Source: Lachnospiraceae bacterium UBA3633 (GTDB lineage: Bacteria > Bacillota > Clostridia > Lachnospirales > Lachnospiraceae). Taken from it: a DNA stretch of 26,575 nt. The stretch is taken from NCBI GenBank assembly GCA_002374095.1, contig DFKY01000017.1:1-26575 (forward strand), in the 5' to 3' direction. The position numbers were made by a program, and so were the translations under genes. Below the pieces are notes generated by a model, which was not told the DNA's origin, did not search any database, and saw only the letters and a program-made list of their open reading frames with translations. Shown here one piece after another: positions 7,373-17,037 of this stretch (the first letter of the stretch is position 1; every line of letters starts with the position of its first letter).

Positions 7373-8584
7373 ATGGAAAATATGAATTCACTTAATAGCC
7401 TTTTTACAATAGTTATCATAGCCTTGATAGTGATTTTTGTTGCTATTATAATGCTAATTATCATCATATTATCTAATAAGGGCAAGAAAAAAGATGATTC
7501 AAGATACCTTGCGTCACTTATAAAAGACCTTGAAAAAAACGTGATAAAAGATTCAAATGATGGCTTTGTAAAGATACTTAATCAAAATCAATTAAACTCT
7601 GCAAACATCACTAAAAGTATGCAGGAATCTCTTGATAAGATTAATGATACAAATGAAAAGAAGTTAAATGAGATACGTACCGCCAATGAATCAAAGCTTG
7701 ATATAATAGAAAAAAACATCAATGAAAAACTTGATAAATCACTCAACGAACGACTTGATAGTAGTTTTAAAACTATAGGAGAGCAGTTGCAAAATTTACA
7801 GGTGACAAATGGTAAGCTTTTGAATATGTCAGGAACTATTTCTGATTTACAACAATCTTTATCAAGCGTCAAGGCAAGAGGAATCTTTGGCGAAAAGCAA
7901 CTTGAAAATATACTTGAAAGTATTTTGCCAAAGAGTATGTATGAGATACAGTTTAAGATAAAAGATGATGCAGATAGGATGGTGGATTTTGCCATAAAAA
8001 TACCCAATAAAGAAGATGATGGATTTTTATATTTGCCTATAGACGCAAAATTTCCAAATGATAGATATATGGCTATAGTAGATGCTTCAAATAGAAGAGA
8101 TGAGATAATGCTAAATGAAGCAGTTAAAAAGTTGAAAGAAGAAGTTTTGAAACAAGCAAAAAGTATTTCTGAAAAATATATAGAGCCGCCTATAACGACA
8201 GAATTTGGAATTATGTTTTTGCCTACAGAAGGGCTTTATGCAGAGTGTCTTCGCATTGATAATCTTGCAGATGATTGCCAAAAGAAGTATAAAGTGCTTC
8301 TTGCGGGACCAACCACTATTACAGCACTTATAAATAGTTTTAGCGTTGGCTTTAGATTTTTGCAAATCAATAAAAATAGTAAAAAAATAGCTGGGATCTT
8401 GCAAGCGATAAAAGCACAGTATGGAAGATTTGAAGAAGAAATAGATAAGGCAAAGAGAAGCATAGATACAGCAGCAAAGTCTACAGAGCAGTTGCAAAAG
8501 AGAAACTCTATGATAACAAGTAAACTTAAAGGTTTTGAAAGTATAGGTATAGATGAGTCGGATGATATTCTTGGAATAGAATAA
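7373..8584 (+). CDS. rmuC: DNA recombination protein RmuC
   Basis: 403 aa. RmuC family proteins are membrane-tethered predicted nucleases that limit inversions at short inverted repeats. A hydrophobic helix (about residues 9-33) is followed by Lys-rich residues. A long coiled coil (about 45-150) contains repeated LDKxNE-type heptads. The conserved RmuC domain carries ARGIFGEKQLENIL, PIDAKFPNDRY and LAGPTTITALINS. GGGAG before the ATG supports the start. It is probably co-transcribed with yigZ, 21 nt downstream. Confidence 0.93.
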   Translation: MENMNSLNSLFTIVIIALIVIFVAIIMLIIIILSNKGKKKDDSRYLASLIKDLEKNVIKDSNDGFVKILNQNQLNSANITKSMQESLDKINDTNEKKLNEIRTANESKLDIIEKNINEKLDKSLNERLDSSFKTIGEQLQNLQVTNGKLLNMSGTISDLQQSLSSVKARGIFGEKQLENILESILPKSMYEIQFKIKDDADRMVDFAIKIPNKEDDGFLYLPIDAKFPNDRYMAIVDASNRRDEIMLNEAVKKLKEEVLKQAKSISEKYIEPPITTEFGIMFLPTEGLYAECLRIDNLADDCQKKYKVLLAGPTTITALINSFSVGFRFLQINKNSKKIAGILQAIKAQYGRFEEEIDKAKRSIDTAAKSTEQLQKRNSMITSKLKGFESIGIDESDDILGIE

Positions 8585-8605
8585 TGTGTAAAAAGAGTAT
8601 AAAGA

Positions 8606-9298
8606 TTGAAAGTAGTTATTGAAAATAGCACAGCCGAGATAGTCGAAAAAAAATCCCGCTTCATAGCGAATGTGTTTTATATTGAAAGTGAGGACGAGGC
8701 GGAAAAAAGGCTAAATGAGATAAGAAAGAAATATTATGATGCAAAACATAATTGTTTCGCGTATATTCTTGGTAAGAACGGAGCTATAGTTAAGTCGAGT
8801 GATGATGGAGAGCCACAAGGTACTGCGGGTCACCCAATGCTTGATATATTAAAAGGGGAAAATCTTACCAATTGCATAGCGATAGTTACAAGATATTTTG
8901 GCGGAACTCTTTTGGGTACAGGTGGCCTTGTACGTGCTTATGGTGAAAGCTTGAAAAAGGCACTAGCTGAATGTAAATATTCTTATATATATGATGCCTA
9001 TGAAGTTAGTTTTAGTCTTGATTATGATGACTATGGAAGACTTGAGAGCATAATACAAAATACAAATCAAAATGTGGTTTTTGGCAACATGGTAGATAAG
9101 TCTTATAAAATGATATTGCCAATAGATAAGGTTTATGAAGATAAGGTGCGAGTGAGATATCTTATTGATGATAAAGTATTTGATAGATTTAAAAGTGATA
9201 TAGAGAGTATTACACGAGGAAATGTTTCTCTTGAAAAAAAGGACAAAAGAATATACTATATAGATGTTGATAAAAAAATAAAATATATATACGAGTAG
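8606..9298 (+). CDS. yigZ: YigZ/IMPACT family protein
   Basis: 230 aa, starting at TTG because the canonical opening EIVEKKSRFIANV requires it and no ATG is available. The SD is weak. The IMPACT N-terminal domain (about 1-110) contains DAKHNCFAYILG, DDGEPQGTAGHPML and the signature ALVTRYFGGxLLGxGGLVRAY-type segment. A ferredoxin-like DUF1949 C-terminal domain follows. Eukaryotic IMPACT regulates translation through GCN1, while the bacterial role is not settled. Confidence 0.93.
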   Translation: MKVVIENSTAEIVEKKSRFIANVFYIESEDEAEKRLNEIRKKYYDAKHNCFAYILGKNGAIVKSSDDGEPQGTAGHPMLDILKGENLTNCIAIVTRYFGGTLLGTGGLVRAYGESLKKALAECKYSYIYDAYEVSFSLDYDDYGRLESIIQNTNQNVVFGNMVDKSYKMILPIDKVYEDKVRVRYLIDDKVFDRFKSDIESITRGNVSLEKKDKRIYYIDVDKKIKYIYE

Positions 9299-9310
9299 TA
9301 ACGGAGATTT

Positions 9311-10291
9311 ATGGCAGGAAACACTTTTGGAAAATTATATAGAGTTACAACGTTTGGTGAGTCGCATGGAGTGGCGCTTGGAGCAGTGATAGATGGATGC
9401 CCAAGTGGCATAGCGCTTTCTGAAAGTGATATACAAAAATATCTTGATAGAAGAAAGCCAAGTTCATCAAAGCTTTCTACAACTCGCAAAGAAAACGATA
9501 AGGTTGAGATATTATCAGGAGTATTTGAAGGAAAGACACTTGGTACTCCGATATGCGCTATAGTTAGAAATGTAGACACAAGTGATAAAGAATATGAAAC
9601 ATTAAAAAGTATATATAGACCTGGTCATGCAGATTATGTGTATGAAAAAAAATATGGTATAAGAGATTATAGAAGTGGTGGAAGATCGTCAGGTCGAGAG
9701 ACTATAGGGCGCGTTATAGGTGGTGCAATTGCATCTAAAGTTTTGAAAAACGAAAATATATCTATAGAGGCAAAAGGCACATACGACACAGAGAAGCTTA
9801 CAAATGATATAGAAGAAAATGGTGTAATAAATGATTCAATTGGTGGGATAGTTTCGTGCAAAGTTTTAGGCTGTCCTGTGGGGCTTGGCGAACCAGTATT
9901 TGATAAACTCGATGCAGAAATTTCAAAAGCTGTGATGTCTATAGGCGCAGTTAAGGGAGTGGAGATAGGTGCTGGCTTTAATGTAGTGAGTATGCTTGGA
10001 TCAGAAAATAATGATGAGATAGAGCCTAATGGGAAGACTCGTACAAACAATGCTGGTGGGATAGTTGGCGGTATCAGTAATGGCGAAGAGATAATTATAA
10101 ATGCCGCTATAAAACCTACTCCAACAATTGGAAAGTTACAGCACACGATAGATATAAATGATAAACCAATTACAGTAGAATTAAAAGGTAGAAATGATAT
10201 ATGTATAGTTGATAGAGCTGTGGTTGTAGTTGAATCGATGGTGGCAATGACTATACTTGATTATCTTTTGCAGTATAAGGCTTATGCATAA
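9311..10291 (+). CDS. aroC: chorismate synthase
   Basis: 326 aa. This enzyme makes chorismate from 5-enolpyruvylshikimate-3-phosphate with reduced FMN, the last shikimate-pathway step. Family signatures are FGESHGVALGAVIDG near the N-terminus, the YRSGGRSSGRET segment of the active site, and TNNAGGIVGGISNG near the C-terminus. It is somewhat shorter than the usual 350-390 aa, but both ends are intact, so loop deletions are more likely than truncation. GGAG precedes the ATG. No other aro gene is present; it is in a housekeeping operon. Confidence 0.96.
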   Translation: MAGNTFGKLYRVTTFGESHGVALGAVIDGCPSGIALSESDIQKYLDRRKPSSSKLSTTRKENDKVEILSGVFEGKTLGTPICAIVRNVDTSDKEYETLKSIYRPGHADYVYEKKYGIRDYRSGGRSSGRETIGRVIGGAIASKVLKNENISIEAKGTYDTEKLTNDIEENGVINDSIGGIVSCKVLGCPVGLGEPVFDKLDAEISKAVMSIGAVKGVEIGAGFNVVSMLGSENNDEIEPNGKTRTNNAGGIVGGISNGEEIIINAAIKPTPTIGKLQHTIDINDKPITVELKGRNDICIVDRAVVVVESMVAMTILDYLLQYKAYA

Positions 10292-10315
10292 TGTGACTTT
10301 TTATAGGTTTGTGTT

Positions 10316-11530
10316 TTGAAAGTGAAAATGATCGATATAAAAAATGTATTAGTGCCAGTTTTTTTATTTTTACTAACGACTTTTTTGGTTGTACAAGTTA
10401 GTTTACATATAGTAGAAACTACAAAAAAAACAGAAGAGCTAATGGAAGAGACGGTTGATAGTTACAAGGAAATTGATATTAGTAGTATAGAAGCTATAGA
10501 AGATGAAAAAATACTTACCAGAGAAAAAAAAGATAGATTGGTATTTGTTGGCGATATATTTTTTTCAAATAATATAAGAAGATCATACAATGATGGTGGG
10601 GTTGACGCAATAATATCTGAAAGCTTTCGTAAAGTTCTTGAATCATCAGATTTAAATATAGCAAACCTTGAGTGTAGCATAACTGATGATGATGATAAGC
10701 CTTATGATAAAACTTATGTATTTGCACTTCCGACAAAGTACGCGAGTGCTCTAAAGGAAATTGGAATCGGACTTTTTACACTAGCCAATAACCATATACT
10801 TGATTTTGGGGTGGATGCACTTTCTAAAACTATGGAAATCCTTGATAATCTTGGCATTGCTCATGTGGGCGCAGGAACCACATTACAAGAGGCGAAAAAA
10901 GCATATATAAAAGTAGTTGAAGGGAAAAAATATGCTATAATTGGGGCTTCTGCCGTCCTCCCTGATGTATCATGGATAGCAAGTGAAAGTCGCGGTGGTG
11001 TATATAATGGCTATAATATTGAAAAAGTAGCTGAAGATATAAAAGATATAAAATCGCTTTGCGATAAAGTGATAGTATATATGCACTGGGGAAAAGAGCT
11101 TGAAGGTGAATCAAATAAGACTCAAAAAGCATTTGCGCATAAACTTGTAGATGCTGGAGCGGATCTTGTAATAGGTACACATCCACACATTACAGAAGAA
11201 GTAGAGTATTATAATGGAGTGCCTATAGTCTATAGTCTTGGTAATTTTATATATGGTGGTCAATCAAGAGATATGTATATGTGTGAAGCAATCTTTGACT
11301 ATAGTGATAACCCAGATGGCAGCTTGAGACTTAAACTGTATCCAGGTATATCTGGATATAAAAGTACAAGAGAATATGACACTGATAGAGAGACACAAAA
11401 TAAGATTATAAACTTGAATAAGAAATCACGAGAGTGTTATATTGATAAAGATGGTTATGTGTATTCACTTGATGAAAAGAAAAATATAGACTTGGAAAAA
11501 ACGAGTAGTAGTGACATAATAGATAATTAG
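10316..11530 (+). CDS. CapA family protein (PGA_cap, metallophosphatase-like)
   Basis: A TTG start at 10316 gives 404 aa and an ATG at 10328 is the alternative. The upstream text closely resembles that of pth, which supports TTG. One N-terminal membrane anchor (about residues 8-28) precedes an extracellular calcineurin-like fold: FVGDIFFSNNI, ANLECSI, TLANNHILDFG, YMHWGKELEG, GTHPHITEEVE and YSLGNFIYGG. Such proteins take part in poly-gamma-glutamate capsule synthesis or as uncharacterised surface hydrolases. No capB/capC is nearby, so capsule synthesis is not established. Confidence 0.88.
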   Translation: MKVKMIDIKNVLVPVFLFLLTTFLVVQVSLHIVETTKKTEELMEETVDSYKEIDISSIEAIEDEKILTREKKDRLVFVGDIFFSNNIRRSYNDGGVDAIISESFRKVLESSDLNIANLECSITDDDDKPYDKTYVFALPTKYASALKEIGIGLFTLANNHILDFGVDALSKTMEILDNLGIAHVGAGTTLQEAKKAYIKVVEGKKYAIIGASAVLPDVSWIASESRGGVYNGYNIEKVAEDIKDIKSLCDKVIVYMHWGKELEGESNKTQKAFAHKLVDAGADLVIGTHPHITEEVEYYNGVPIVYSLGNFIYGGQSRDMYMCEAIFDYSDNPDGSLRLKLYPGISGYKSTREYDTDRETQNKIINLNKKSRECYIDKDGYVYSLDEKKNIDLEKTSSSDIIDN

Positions 11531-11548
11531 TGTTATAAGAGGTGTGTT

Positions 11549-12121
11549 TTGAAATTAATTGTAGGACTTGGTAATCCAGAACTTAAATATATGATGACAA
11601 GACATAATACTGGTTTTCTTGCTATAGATGAACTCTTGTCAAGATATAATCTAAATCTTGATAATGATAAGTTTAATGGCTTATATACAAAGACAAAAAT
11701 TGATGAGACTCCTGTGATAATAGCAAAGCCTATGACTTATATGAATAATAGTGGTGAATTTATAAGACCACTTGCAGACTTTTATAAGATTGCTCCTTCT
11801 GATATAATAGTAGTGTATGATGAGCTTGCACTTCCGGTAGGTAGGATAAAAGTGACAAAAGAGGGATCAGCAGCAGGACATAATGGCATAAAATCAATCA
11901 TAGCAAATCTTGGCACTGAAAAATTTATCAAAGTTCGTATAGGTATAGGCGTAGAACATTCATTGGTAAGTCAAGTAGATTTCGTGCTTATGAAGTATAC
12001 ACCAGATGAGTATAAGGTACAGAAAGAAAATATAGATAGAGCAGTTGATGCAATAGTGTCACTTTTAAAAGTTGATGTAGATAAAGTGATGAATGATTAT
12101 AATGGTATAAATGTATTATAA
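11549..12121 (+). CDS. pth: peptidyl-tRNA hydrolase
   Basis: 190 aa, normal length. It releases tRNA from peptidyl-tRNA that has dropped off ribosomes. A TTG start is supported by AGAGGTG five bases upstream and by the canonical opening MKLIVGLGNPELKY. The catalytic His19 is in MMTRHNTGF. KPMTYMNNSGE, VVYDELALPVG and the glycine-rich EGSAAGHNGIKSI segment are present. The 3' end overlaps mfd by 11 bp, a common pth-mfd arrangement in Firmicutes. Confidence 0.97.
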   Translation: MKLIVGLGNPELKYMMTRHNTGFLAIDELLSRYNLNLDNDKFNGLYTKTKIDETPVIIAKPMTYMNNSGEFIRPLADFYKIAPSDIIVVYDELALPVGRIKVTKEGSAAGHNGIKSIIANLGTEKFIKVRIGIGVEHSLVSQVDFVLMKYTPDEYKVQKENIDRAVDAIVSLLKVDVDKVMNDYNGINVL

Positions 12122-15100
12122 TATAAATAGTAACAGAGATTATCTAAAACTTAGAAAGTGTCTTGGCGAAAATCCAAGATCTGTTTTAGTGCGTAATATC
12201 TGTGATAACGCAAAGGTTAATTTTATTGCTACTTTTAGTGGCGTGAGTAAGCTTGTAGTACTCCCTGATGAGCGGAGTGCTATTTTATTTTATGAAGATG
12301 GAAAGTTCTATGATAAAAATATCTATTATTTTGGAGAAAAAGATTTGCTTTTTGCTCCAATGAGTGTTGATGATGATAAGCTCATGAAAGATAGGGTCAA
12401 TATCTTAAGGAAGCTTTTGAATAAAGAAAATATCACACTTGTCACAACTATCTCTGCGTGCCTTGAGAAACTTCCAAGCCTTGACAATATACTTGAGAGA
12501 ACTTTGAAACTAAAGCAAGATGCCGAGTATGGGTTGACAAAACTTGTCACAAATCTTTCTGGTATAGGCTATGAGCGAGTAGGAGAAGTAGAAGCACCAG
12601 GCGAATATGCTGTGAGAGGCAGTATAGTAGATGTATATGATGTATCAAGTGACGACCCAATAAGGATAGATTTTTTTGACGATCAGATAGAAAGTATAAG
12701 TTATTATAATATAGAGACAAAGAGAAGCATAAAGAAGATAGATTATATAGAAGTGCTTCCTATGGGAAATAATGATGCAGTAGAGACAGAGACGTTTATA
12801 CTTGATTATTTTAATGACAAGTCGCTTGTATTTCTCGATGAACCTAAAAGACTTAGTGATAGAATAAATCTTACAATAGATATGATCATAGAGTCGAGAG
12901 AGAATAGGATTCGTGAAGGAAATGAAGGTGGAACTTCAGATGAAAATGTGAAAGAAGTAGCACTTTTTGATAGTAAATATGTTCTTGATAGATTATCATC
13001 AAAAAATTGCATACAGCTTACAAGCATTGATGATAGACCATATGTAAATGAAGAAAAGTTTAAGCTTACAAAGACTTCGTGGGACTATGATTTTGACTTT
13101 ATGATGGTCACACCAATTTTTGACAAAAAAGATTATGCAAAAACTAAAAAAGAATTAAGACATTATATGGCAGAGGGTTTCTCTGGACTTATCGTACTTA
13201 ATTCTCATACTCGTGCAAAAAGGCTTGCAAGTGAGCTACAAGAAGAAAACATAAATGCTTTCTTGGTTGATACACTTGACAATAAAATCGCCGAAGGAAG
13301 TATAGGTATATATGTTGGAGAGCTATCGAGTGGATTCATAGATGAGACAGATAAGTTTTTTATATTTACAGAGAGAGATCTTTTTGGTATAGAGCCAGAG
13401 AGAAAAAGAAAGATTATAAAGAGTAAAAGTAGAGAAGGCTTTGCTCCAATCAATGATTTATCAGAACTTAAGCTTGGTGATTATGTAATCCATGAAAATT
13501 ATGGAGTAGGAGTATTTCGTGGCATAACAAGACTTACAACTGATGATGTAGAAAAAGATTATGTAAAGATTGAATATGCTGATGGCGGATTCCTTTATGT
13601 GCTTGCGACAAAACTTGAAAACATAGAGAGATTTGCATCAAAGACTGCAAAGGTGCCAAAGCTCAATAAAATAGGTTCCAGTGATTTTATTAGGCTTAAA
13701 AAGAAAGTTAAACTTGATATACTGGAGACTGCAAGAGACCTTATAGATTTATATGCAAGAAGACATGAGTCAAAAGGATATACTTTTAGTAGCGACACTA
13801 TATGGCAGAAAGAATTTGAAGAGACATTTCCTTATATAGAAACCTACGATCAGCTACTTGCTATAGAGGCTGTAAAAAATGACATGGAATCAGACAAAAC
13901 TATGGATAGGCTAATATGCGGTGATGTTGGATTTGGAAAGACAGAAGTTGCGATACGAGCTGCATTTAAAGCAGTACAAGATGGAAAGCAGGTTGCGTAT
14001 CTTGTCCCTACTACAGTTCTTTGCATGCAGCACTATAAGACTTTCAAAGAAAGATTTGAAAAGTATCCAGTAAAAGTAGAATTTTTGTCAAGATTTAATA
14101 CTAAAAAAGAAAATACTCGCATTATAGAAAGTGTGAAAAATGGTGATACGGATATAGTAATAGGCACGCATAGACTTCTTTCAAAAGATGTATCTTATAA
14201 TAATCTTGGACTCCTGATTATAGATGAAGAACAAAGATTTGGAGTATCGCATAAAGAGAAGATAAAGAGAATAAGAAATAATGTCGATGTACTCACTCTC
14301 ACTGCGACACCAATACCAAGGACTCTATATATGTCACTATCTGGTATAAGGGATATGTCTATGCTTACAGAGGCTCCTCCTGAAAGGATGCCTATAAGGA
14401 CTTATGTGCTTGAGTACAATGAAGAATTGATACGAGAGGCAGTAAATAGAGAGTTAAAAAGAGATGGACAAGTATTTATAGTTCACAATAAAGTGAGTGA
14501 TATTTATGAATTTGCAAAAAAGATAAAGGACATATGTCCTTATGCAAATATTGCTGTGGCTCATGGAAAATTAAAAGAAGATGAGTTGTCGAGCACCATG
14601 ATGGACTTTATAGATAAAAAATACAATGTACTTGTGACAACTACTATCATAGAGACAGGACTTGATATTCAAAATGCCAATACTTTGATTATTGATAATG
14701 CAGAGACATTTGGCTTATCGCAACTTTATCAGCTTAGAGGACGTGTAGGAAGAAGCGATAGGACGGCTTACGCATTTTTCATGTATAGAAAAAGCAAAGA
14801 GCTTACGGATGATGAGCTTTCAAGACTTAAGGCAATAAAAGAAAATACTGCACTTGGTTCAGGGCTTAAGATTGCTATGAAGGATCTTGAGATGAGAGGT
14901 GCAGGAAGTGTCCTTGGGCTTTCTCAAAGTGGGCATATAGATGCAGTTGGATATGATTTATATATAAAGCTTTTGAATGAAGCAGTAAAGTATCTTCGTG
15001 ATAAGGGAGAAAGTGAAAATAATGATGAAAACGTTGAAGACTATATCAATGGCTTTGATACTATAGTTGATATTGATATCAATGCCTATATACCAGAGAG

Positions 15101-15509
15101 TTACATAGATGATGAAGAAGTAAAGCTTGATGTATATAGAAAAATATCAAAATGTGTTAAAGAAGAAGAATTTGATGATTTGAAGGATGAATTAAAAGAT
15201 AGGTTTGGAGATTTCCCAAAAGAGCTTGAGAATCTTATATTTATAGCAAAGCTAAAGATAAAGGCGCATAAGTACTATATTACTCATCTAAATATAAAAA
15301 GAAAACTAGTGTCTATAACATTTGCAAAAGTTCATAAGGTTGATGGGCAGTCGGTAGTTGATATAGTAAATAAGTATGTGGGTACTATAAGAGTTATCAA
15401 TTCTACTCAAGTATCACTTGTCTATAGAGCAAAGGATGAAGATATGCCAACTATAGAAAGGTCGTTAAAGATTGCAGAAAACATCATAAGCTCTTTAAAA
15501 CTTATTTAA
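12111..15509 (+). CDS. mfd: transcription-repair coupling factor Mfd
   Basis: 1132 aa, full length. Mfd removes RNA polymerase stalled at DNA lesions and recruits UvrA. The N-terminal UvrB-like region is followed by the CarD-like RNA polymerase-binding domain (LGDYVIHENYGVGVFRGI, about 455). The RecG-like translocase has Walker A GDVGFGKTE (about 603), DEEQRFG (about 704), TATPIPRTL (about 731) and GRVGRS (about 876). The C-terminal TRCF domain lies at roughly 980-1080. The start codon is inside the end of pth with no clear SD, indicating translational coupling. Confidence 0.98.
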   Translation: MYYNINSNRDYLKLRKCLGENPRSVLVRNICDNAKVNFIATFSGVSKLVVLPDERSAILFYEDGKFYDKNIYYFGEKDLLFAPMSVDDDKLMKDRVNILRKLLNKENITLVTTISACLEKLPSLDNILERTLKLKQDAEYGLTKLVTNLSGIGYERVGEVEAPGEYAVRGSIVDVYDVSSDDPIRIDFFDDQIESISYYNIETKRSIKKIDYIEVLPMGNNDAVETETFILDYFNDKSLVFLDEPKRLSDRINLTIDMIIESRENRIREGNEGGTSDENVKEVALFDSKYVLDRLSSKNCIQLTSIDDRPYVNEEKFKLTKTSWDYDFDFMMVTPIFDKKDYAKTKKELRHYMAEGFSGLIVLNSHTRAKRLASELQEENINAFLVDTLDNKIAEGSIGIYVGELSSGFIDETDKFFIFTERDLFGIEPERKRKIIKSKSREGFAPINDLSELKLGDYVIHENYGVGVFRGITRLTTDDVEKDYVKIEYADGGFLYVLATKLENIERFASKTAKVPKLNKIGSSDFIRLKKKVKLDILETARDLIDLYARRHESKGYTFSSDTIWQKEFEETFPYIETYDQLLAIEAVKNDMESDKTMDRLICGDVGFGKTEVAIRAAFKAVQDGKQVAYLVPTTVLCMQHYKTFKERFEKYPVKVEFLSRFNTKKENTRIIESVKNGDTDIVIGTHRLLSKDVSYNNLGLLIIDEEQRFGVSHKEKIKRIRNNVDVLTLTATPIPRTLYMSLSGIRDMSMLTEAPPERMPIRTYVLEYNEELIREAVNRELKRDGQVFIVHNKVSDIYEFAKKIKDICPYANIAVAHGKLKEDELSSTMMDFIDKKYNVLVTTTIIETGLDIQNANTLIIDNAETFGLSQLYQLRGRVGRSDRTAYAFFMYRKSKELTDDELSRLKAIKENTALGSGLKIAMKDLEMRGAGSVLGLSQSGHIDAVGYDLYIKLLNEAVKYLRDKGESENNDENVEDYINGFDTIVDIDINAYIPESYIDDEEVKLDVYRKISKCVKEEEFDDLKDELKDRFGDFPKELENLIFIAKLKIKAHKYYITHLNIKRKLVSITFAKVHKVDGQSVVDIVNKYVGTIRVINSTQVSLVYRAKDEDMPTIERSLKIAENIISSLKLI

Positions 15510-15541
15510 AATGTATTATTTAATACAAGGGAGGTAAAGAT

Positions 15542-16738
15542 ATGTATGATTTAATTATTAAAAATGCATTGACGAGAAAGACTGGAAAAGATTTAGTTGA
15601 AATTGCAGTTAAAGGAAGTAAGATTGTAGAGATTGCTTCTAGAGCTTCTGACAATGGAAAAGATGAAATTGATGCAAAAGGAAATCTTGTCACAGAAAGC
15701 TTTGTAAATGGCCATCTTCATCTTGATAAAGTTTATACTCTTGATAGAGCTGGTCAGAAAGCTATAGAAGAATATAATGAAGGTGGCATGAGTAATGCCC
15801 TATCATCTATCGCATCAGCTGCAGAGTTTAAGACACAATATGATGAAAGTTGGATTATAGAAAATGTCCGTAAGGCTCTTGATCTTGCAGTAAAGAATGG
15901 CAATACTCATATAAGGGCTTTTGCTGATGTGGATAGTAAAGCAAAACTTGAAGGAGTAAAGGCACTTCTTAAGGCAAAAGAAGAATATAGAGATAAAGTG
16001 ACACTTGAGGTTGTGGCATTTCCACAAGATGGAATTGCGAGAGAGCCTGGTGCATATGAATTGGTTGAAGAAGCACTTAAGATAGGTGCAGATGTGGTAG
16101 GTGGTATACCATGGATAGAGTTTTCGAAAGAAGATGAGATTGATCATGTAGAAAAGATGTGTAATCTTGCTAAAAAGTATAATAAAGATATATCAATGCT
16201 TTGTGATGATGTGGGGGATGCGGAAGAGAGAACTTTTGAAATGCTCATTAAAAAAGTTATAGAGATGGGATGGCAAGGTCGTGCGACAGGACAACATTGC
16301 CGTGCTATGATGTTATATCCAGAAAATGAGTTTAGAAAACTTTGTGAGCTTTTGAAGAGAGCTCAAATGGGCGTAATATCAGACCCACAGACAGGACCTC
16401 TTCATGCGAGAGTTCAAGACCTGATAAAAGAGGGTATACCAGTAGGGCTTGGTCAGGATGATATAAATGACGCATATTATACATTTGGACAAAATAATAT
16501 GCTTGAAATAGCATTTATAGGCGCACATATACTTCGCATGTGTAGTGACAAAGACCTTGAACTTGTTTATGACATGGTGACTACGATGGCGGCAAAAGTT
16601 CTAAATATGAAAGGGCATGAATTAACTGTCGGTGGGAATGCTGATCTTGTTATACTGAAAGAAAAAGATATAAAACACGCTATCTGGTATCATGAAGAGC
16701 CGGTGAGTGTTATTAAAAATGGAAAAATAATAAAATAG
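15542..16738 (+). CDS. amidohydrolase, cytosine deaminase (CodA) family, altered metal site
   Basis: 398 aa with a strong SD (GGGAGG) before the ATG. It has the amidohydrolase TIM barrel with flanking beta domains. H58 and H60 in NGHLHLDK, H252 in GQHCRAM and D306/D307 in LGQDDIND align with CodA ligands. The HCDE motif of E. coli CodA, which carries a metal ligand His and the catalytic Glu, reads L220-C-D-D here, so both are changed. The substrate may therefore not be cytosine. It ends the housekeeping run and is followed by a terminator. I would not name it codA. Confidence 0.85.
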   Translation: MYDLIIKNALTRKTGKDLVEIAVKGSKIVEIASRASDNGKDEIDAKGNLVTESFVNGHLHLDKVYTLDRAGQKAIEEYNEGGMSNALSSIASAAEFKTQYDESWIIENVRKALDLAVKNGNTHIRAFADVDSKAKLEGVKALLKAKEEYRDKVTLEVVAFPQDGIAREPGAYELVEEALKIGADVVGGIPWIEFSKEDEIDHVEKMCNLAKKYNKDISMLCDDVGDAEERTFEMLIKKVIEMGWQGRATGQHCRAMMLYPENEFRKLCELLKRAQMGVISDPQTGPLHARVQDLIKEGIPVGLGQDDINDAYYTFGQNNMLEIAFIGAHILRMCSDKDLELVYDMVTTMAAKVLNMKGHELTVGGNADLVILKEKDIKHAIWYHEEPVSVIKNGKIIK

Positions 16739-16774
16739 CTTTAATATGATGCAATATCGTATTTTTAATACTTT

Positions 16775-16798
16775 TGGCGGCGAATAGTCGCCATTTTT
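16775..16798 (+). terminator. rho-independent terminator after the amidohydrolase
   Basis: TGGCG (16775-16779) pairs with CGCCA (16789-16793) and is followed by TTTTT. The stem is short (5 bp), so strength is uncertain. Confidence 0.6.
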
Positions 16799-16830
16799 CA
16801 TAACCTTGTAGTGGACTAATTTATTTATGC

Positions 16831-16944
16831 AATGAGAATGTAGCAGGAGTTCTTGCTTGGGAAGAATTAAAGACAGATGTTGACTTTGAAAAATTAAAAA
16901 AAAGAAGATCAAGAGTTGTAATAAAACTATTGACAACGAACTAA
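16831..16944 (+). pseudogene. possible 3' remnant of an unidentified gene
   Basis: Thirty-seven codons read like protein, beginning NENVAGVLAWEELKTDVDF, containing a basic KKRRSR stretch and ending at TAA (16942). No in-frame ATG, GTG or TTG start precedes it, and the frame is closed by a stop upstream. The 3' end carries the promoter and first operator of the next gene. I cannot identify the parent; it may be chance. The rest of the gap 16739-17037 holds only the terminator, promoter and operators listed here. Confidence 0.25.
16915..16937. promoter_or_regulatory. operator O1 (23-bp dyad, GTTGT-N13-ACAAC)
   Basis: The half-sites are GTTGTAAT at the left and GACAAC at the right, overlapping the -35 hexamer of the Rrf2 gene. 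The total length is the same as O2 and the first ten bases are identical to it. This is a likely repressor site for the Rrf2 protein. Confidence 0.6.
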
Positions 16945-16958
16945 AAAAGTGATATATT
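16930..16958 (+). promoter_or_regulatory. sigma-A promoter of the Rrf2 gene
   Basis: A perfect TTGACA (16930-16935), a 17-bp spacer and TATATT (16953-16958). It is flanked by two dyads, as expected for an autoregulated repressor gene. Confidence 0.85.
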
Positions 16959-16962
16959 AATA

Positions 16963-16985
16963 GTTGTAATAAGATGAATTACAAC
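16963..16985. promoter_or_regulatory. operator O2 (perfect GTTGTAAT-N7-ATTACAAC dyad)
   Basis: An 8-bp perfect inverted repeat with a 7-bp spacer just downstream of the -10, where a bound regulator would block initiation. Its centre is 48 bp from that of O1. Confidence 0.75.
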
Positions 16986-17037
16986 AAACGAAATATAGTG
17001 TTTCTAATAAATTATTTTAAGTGAATTAGAGGTAAAG

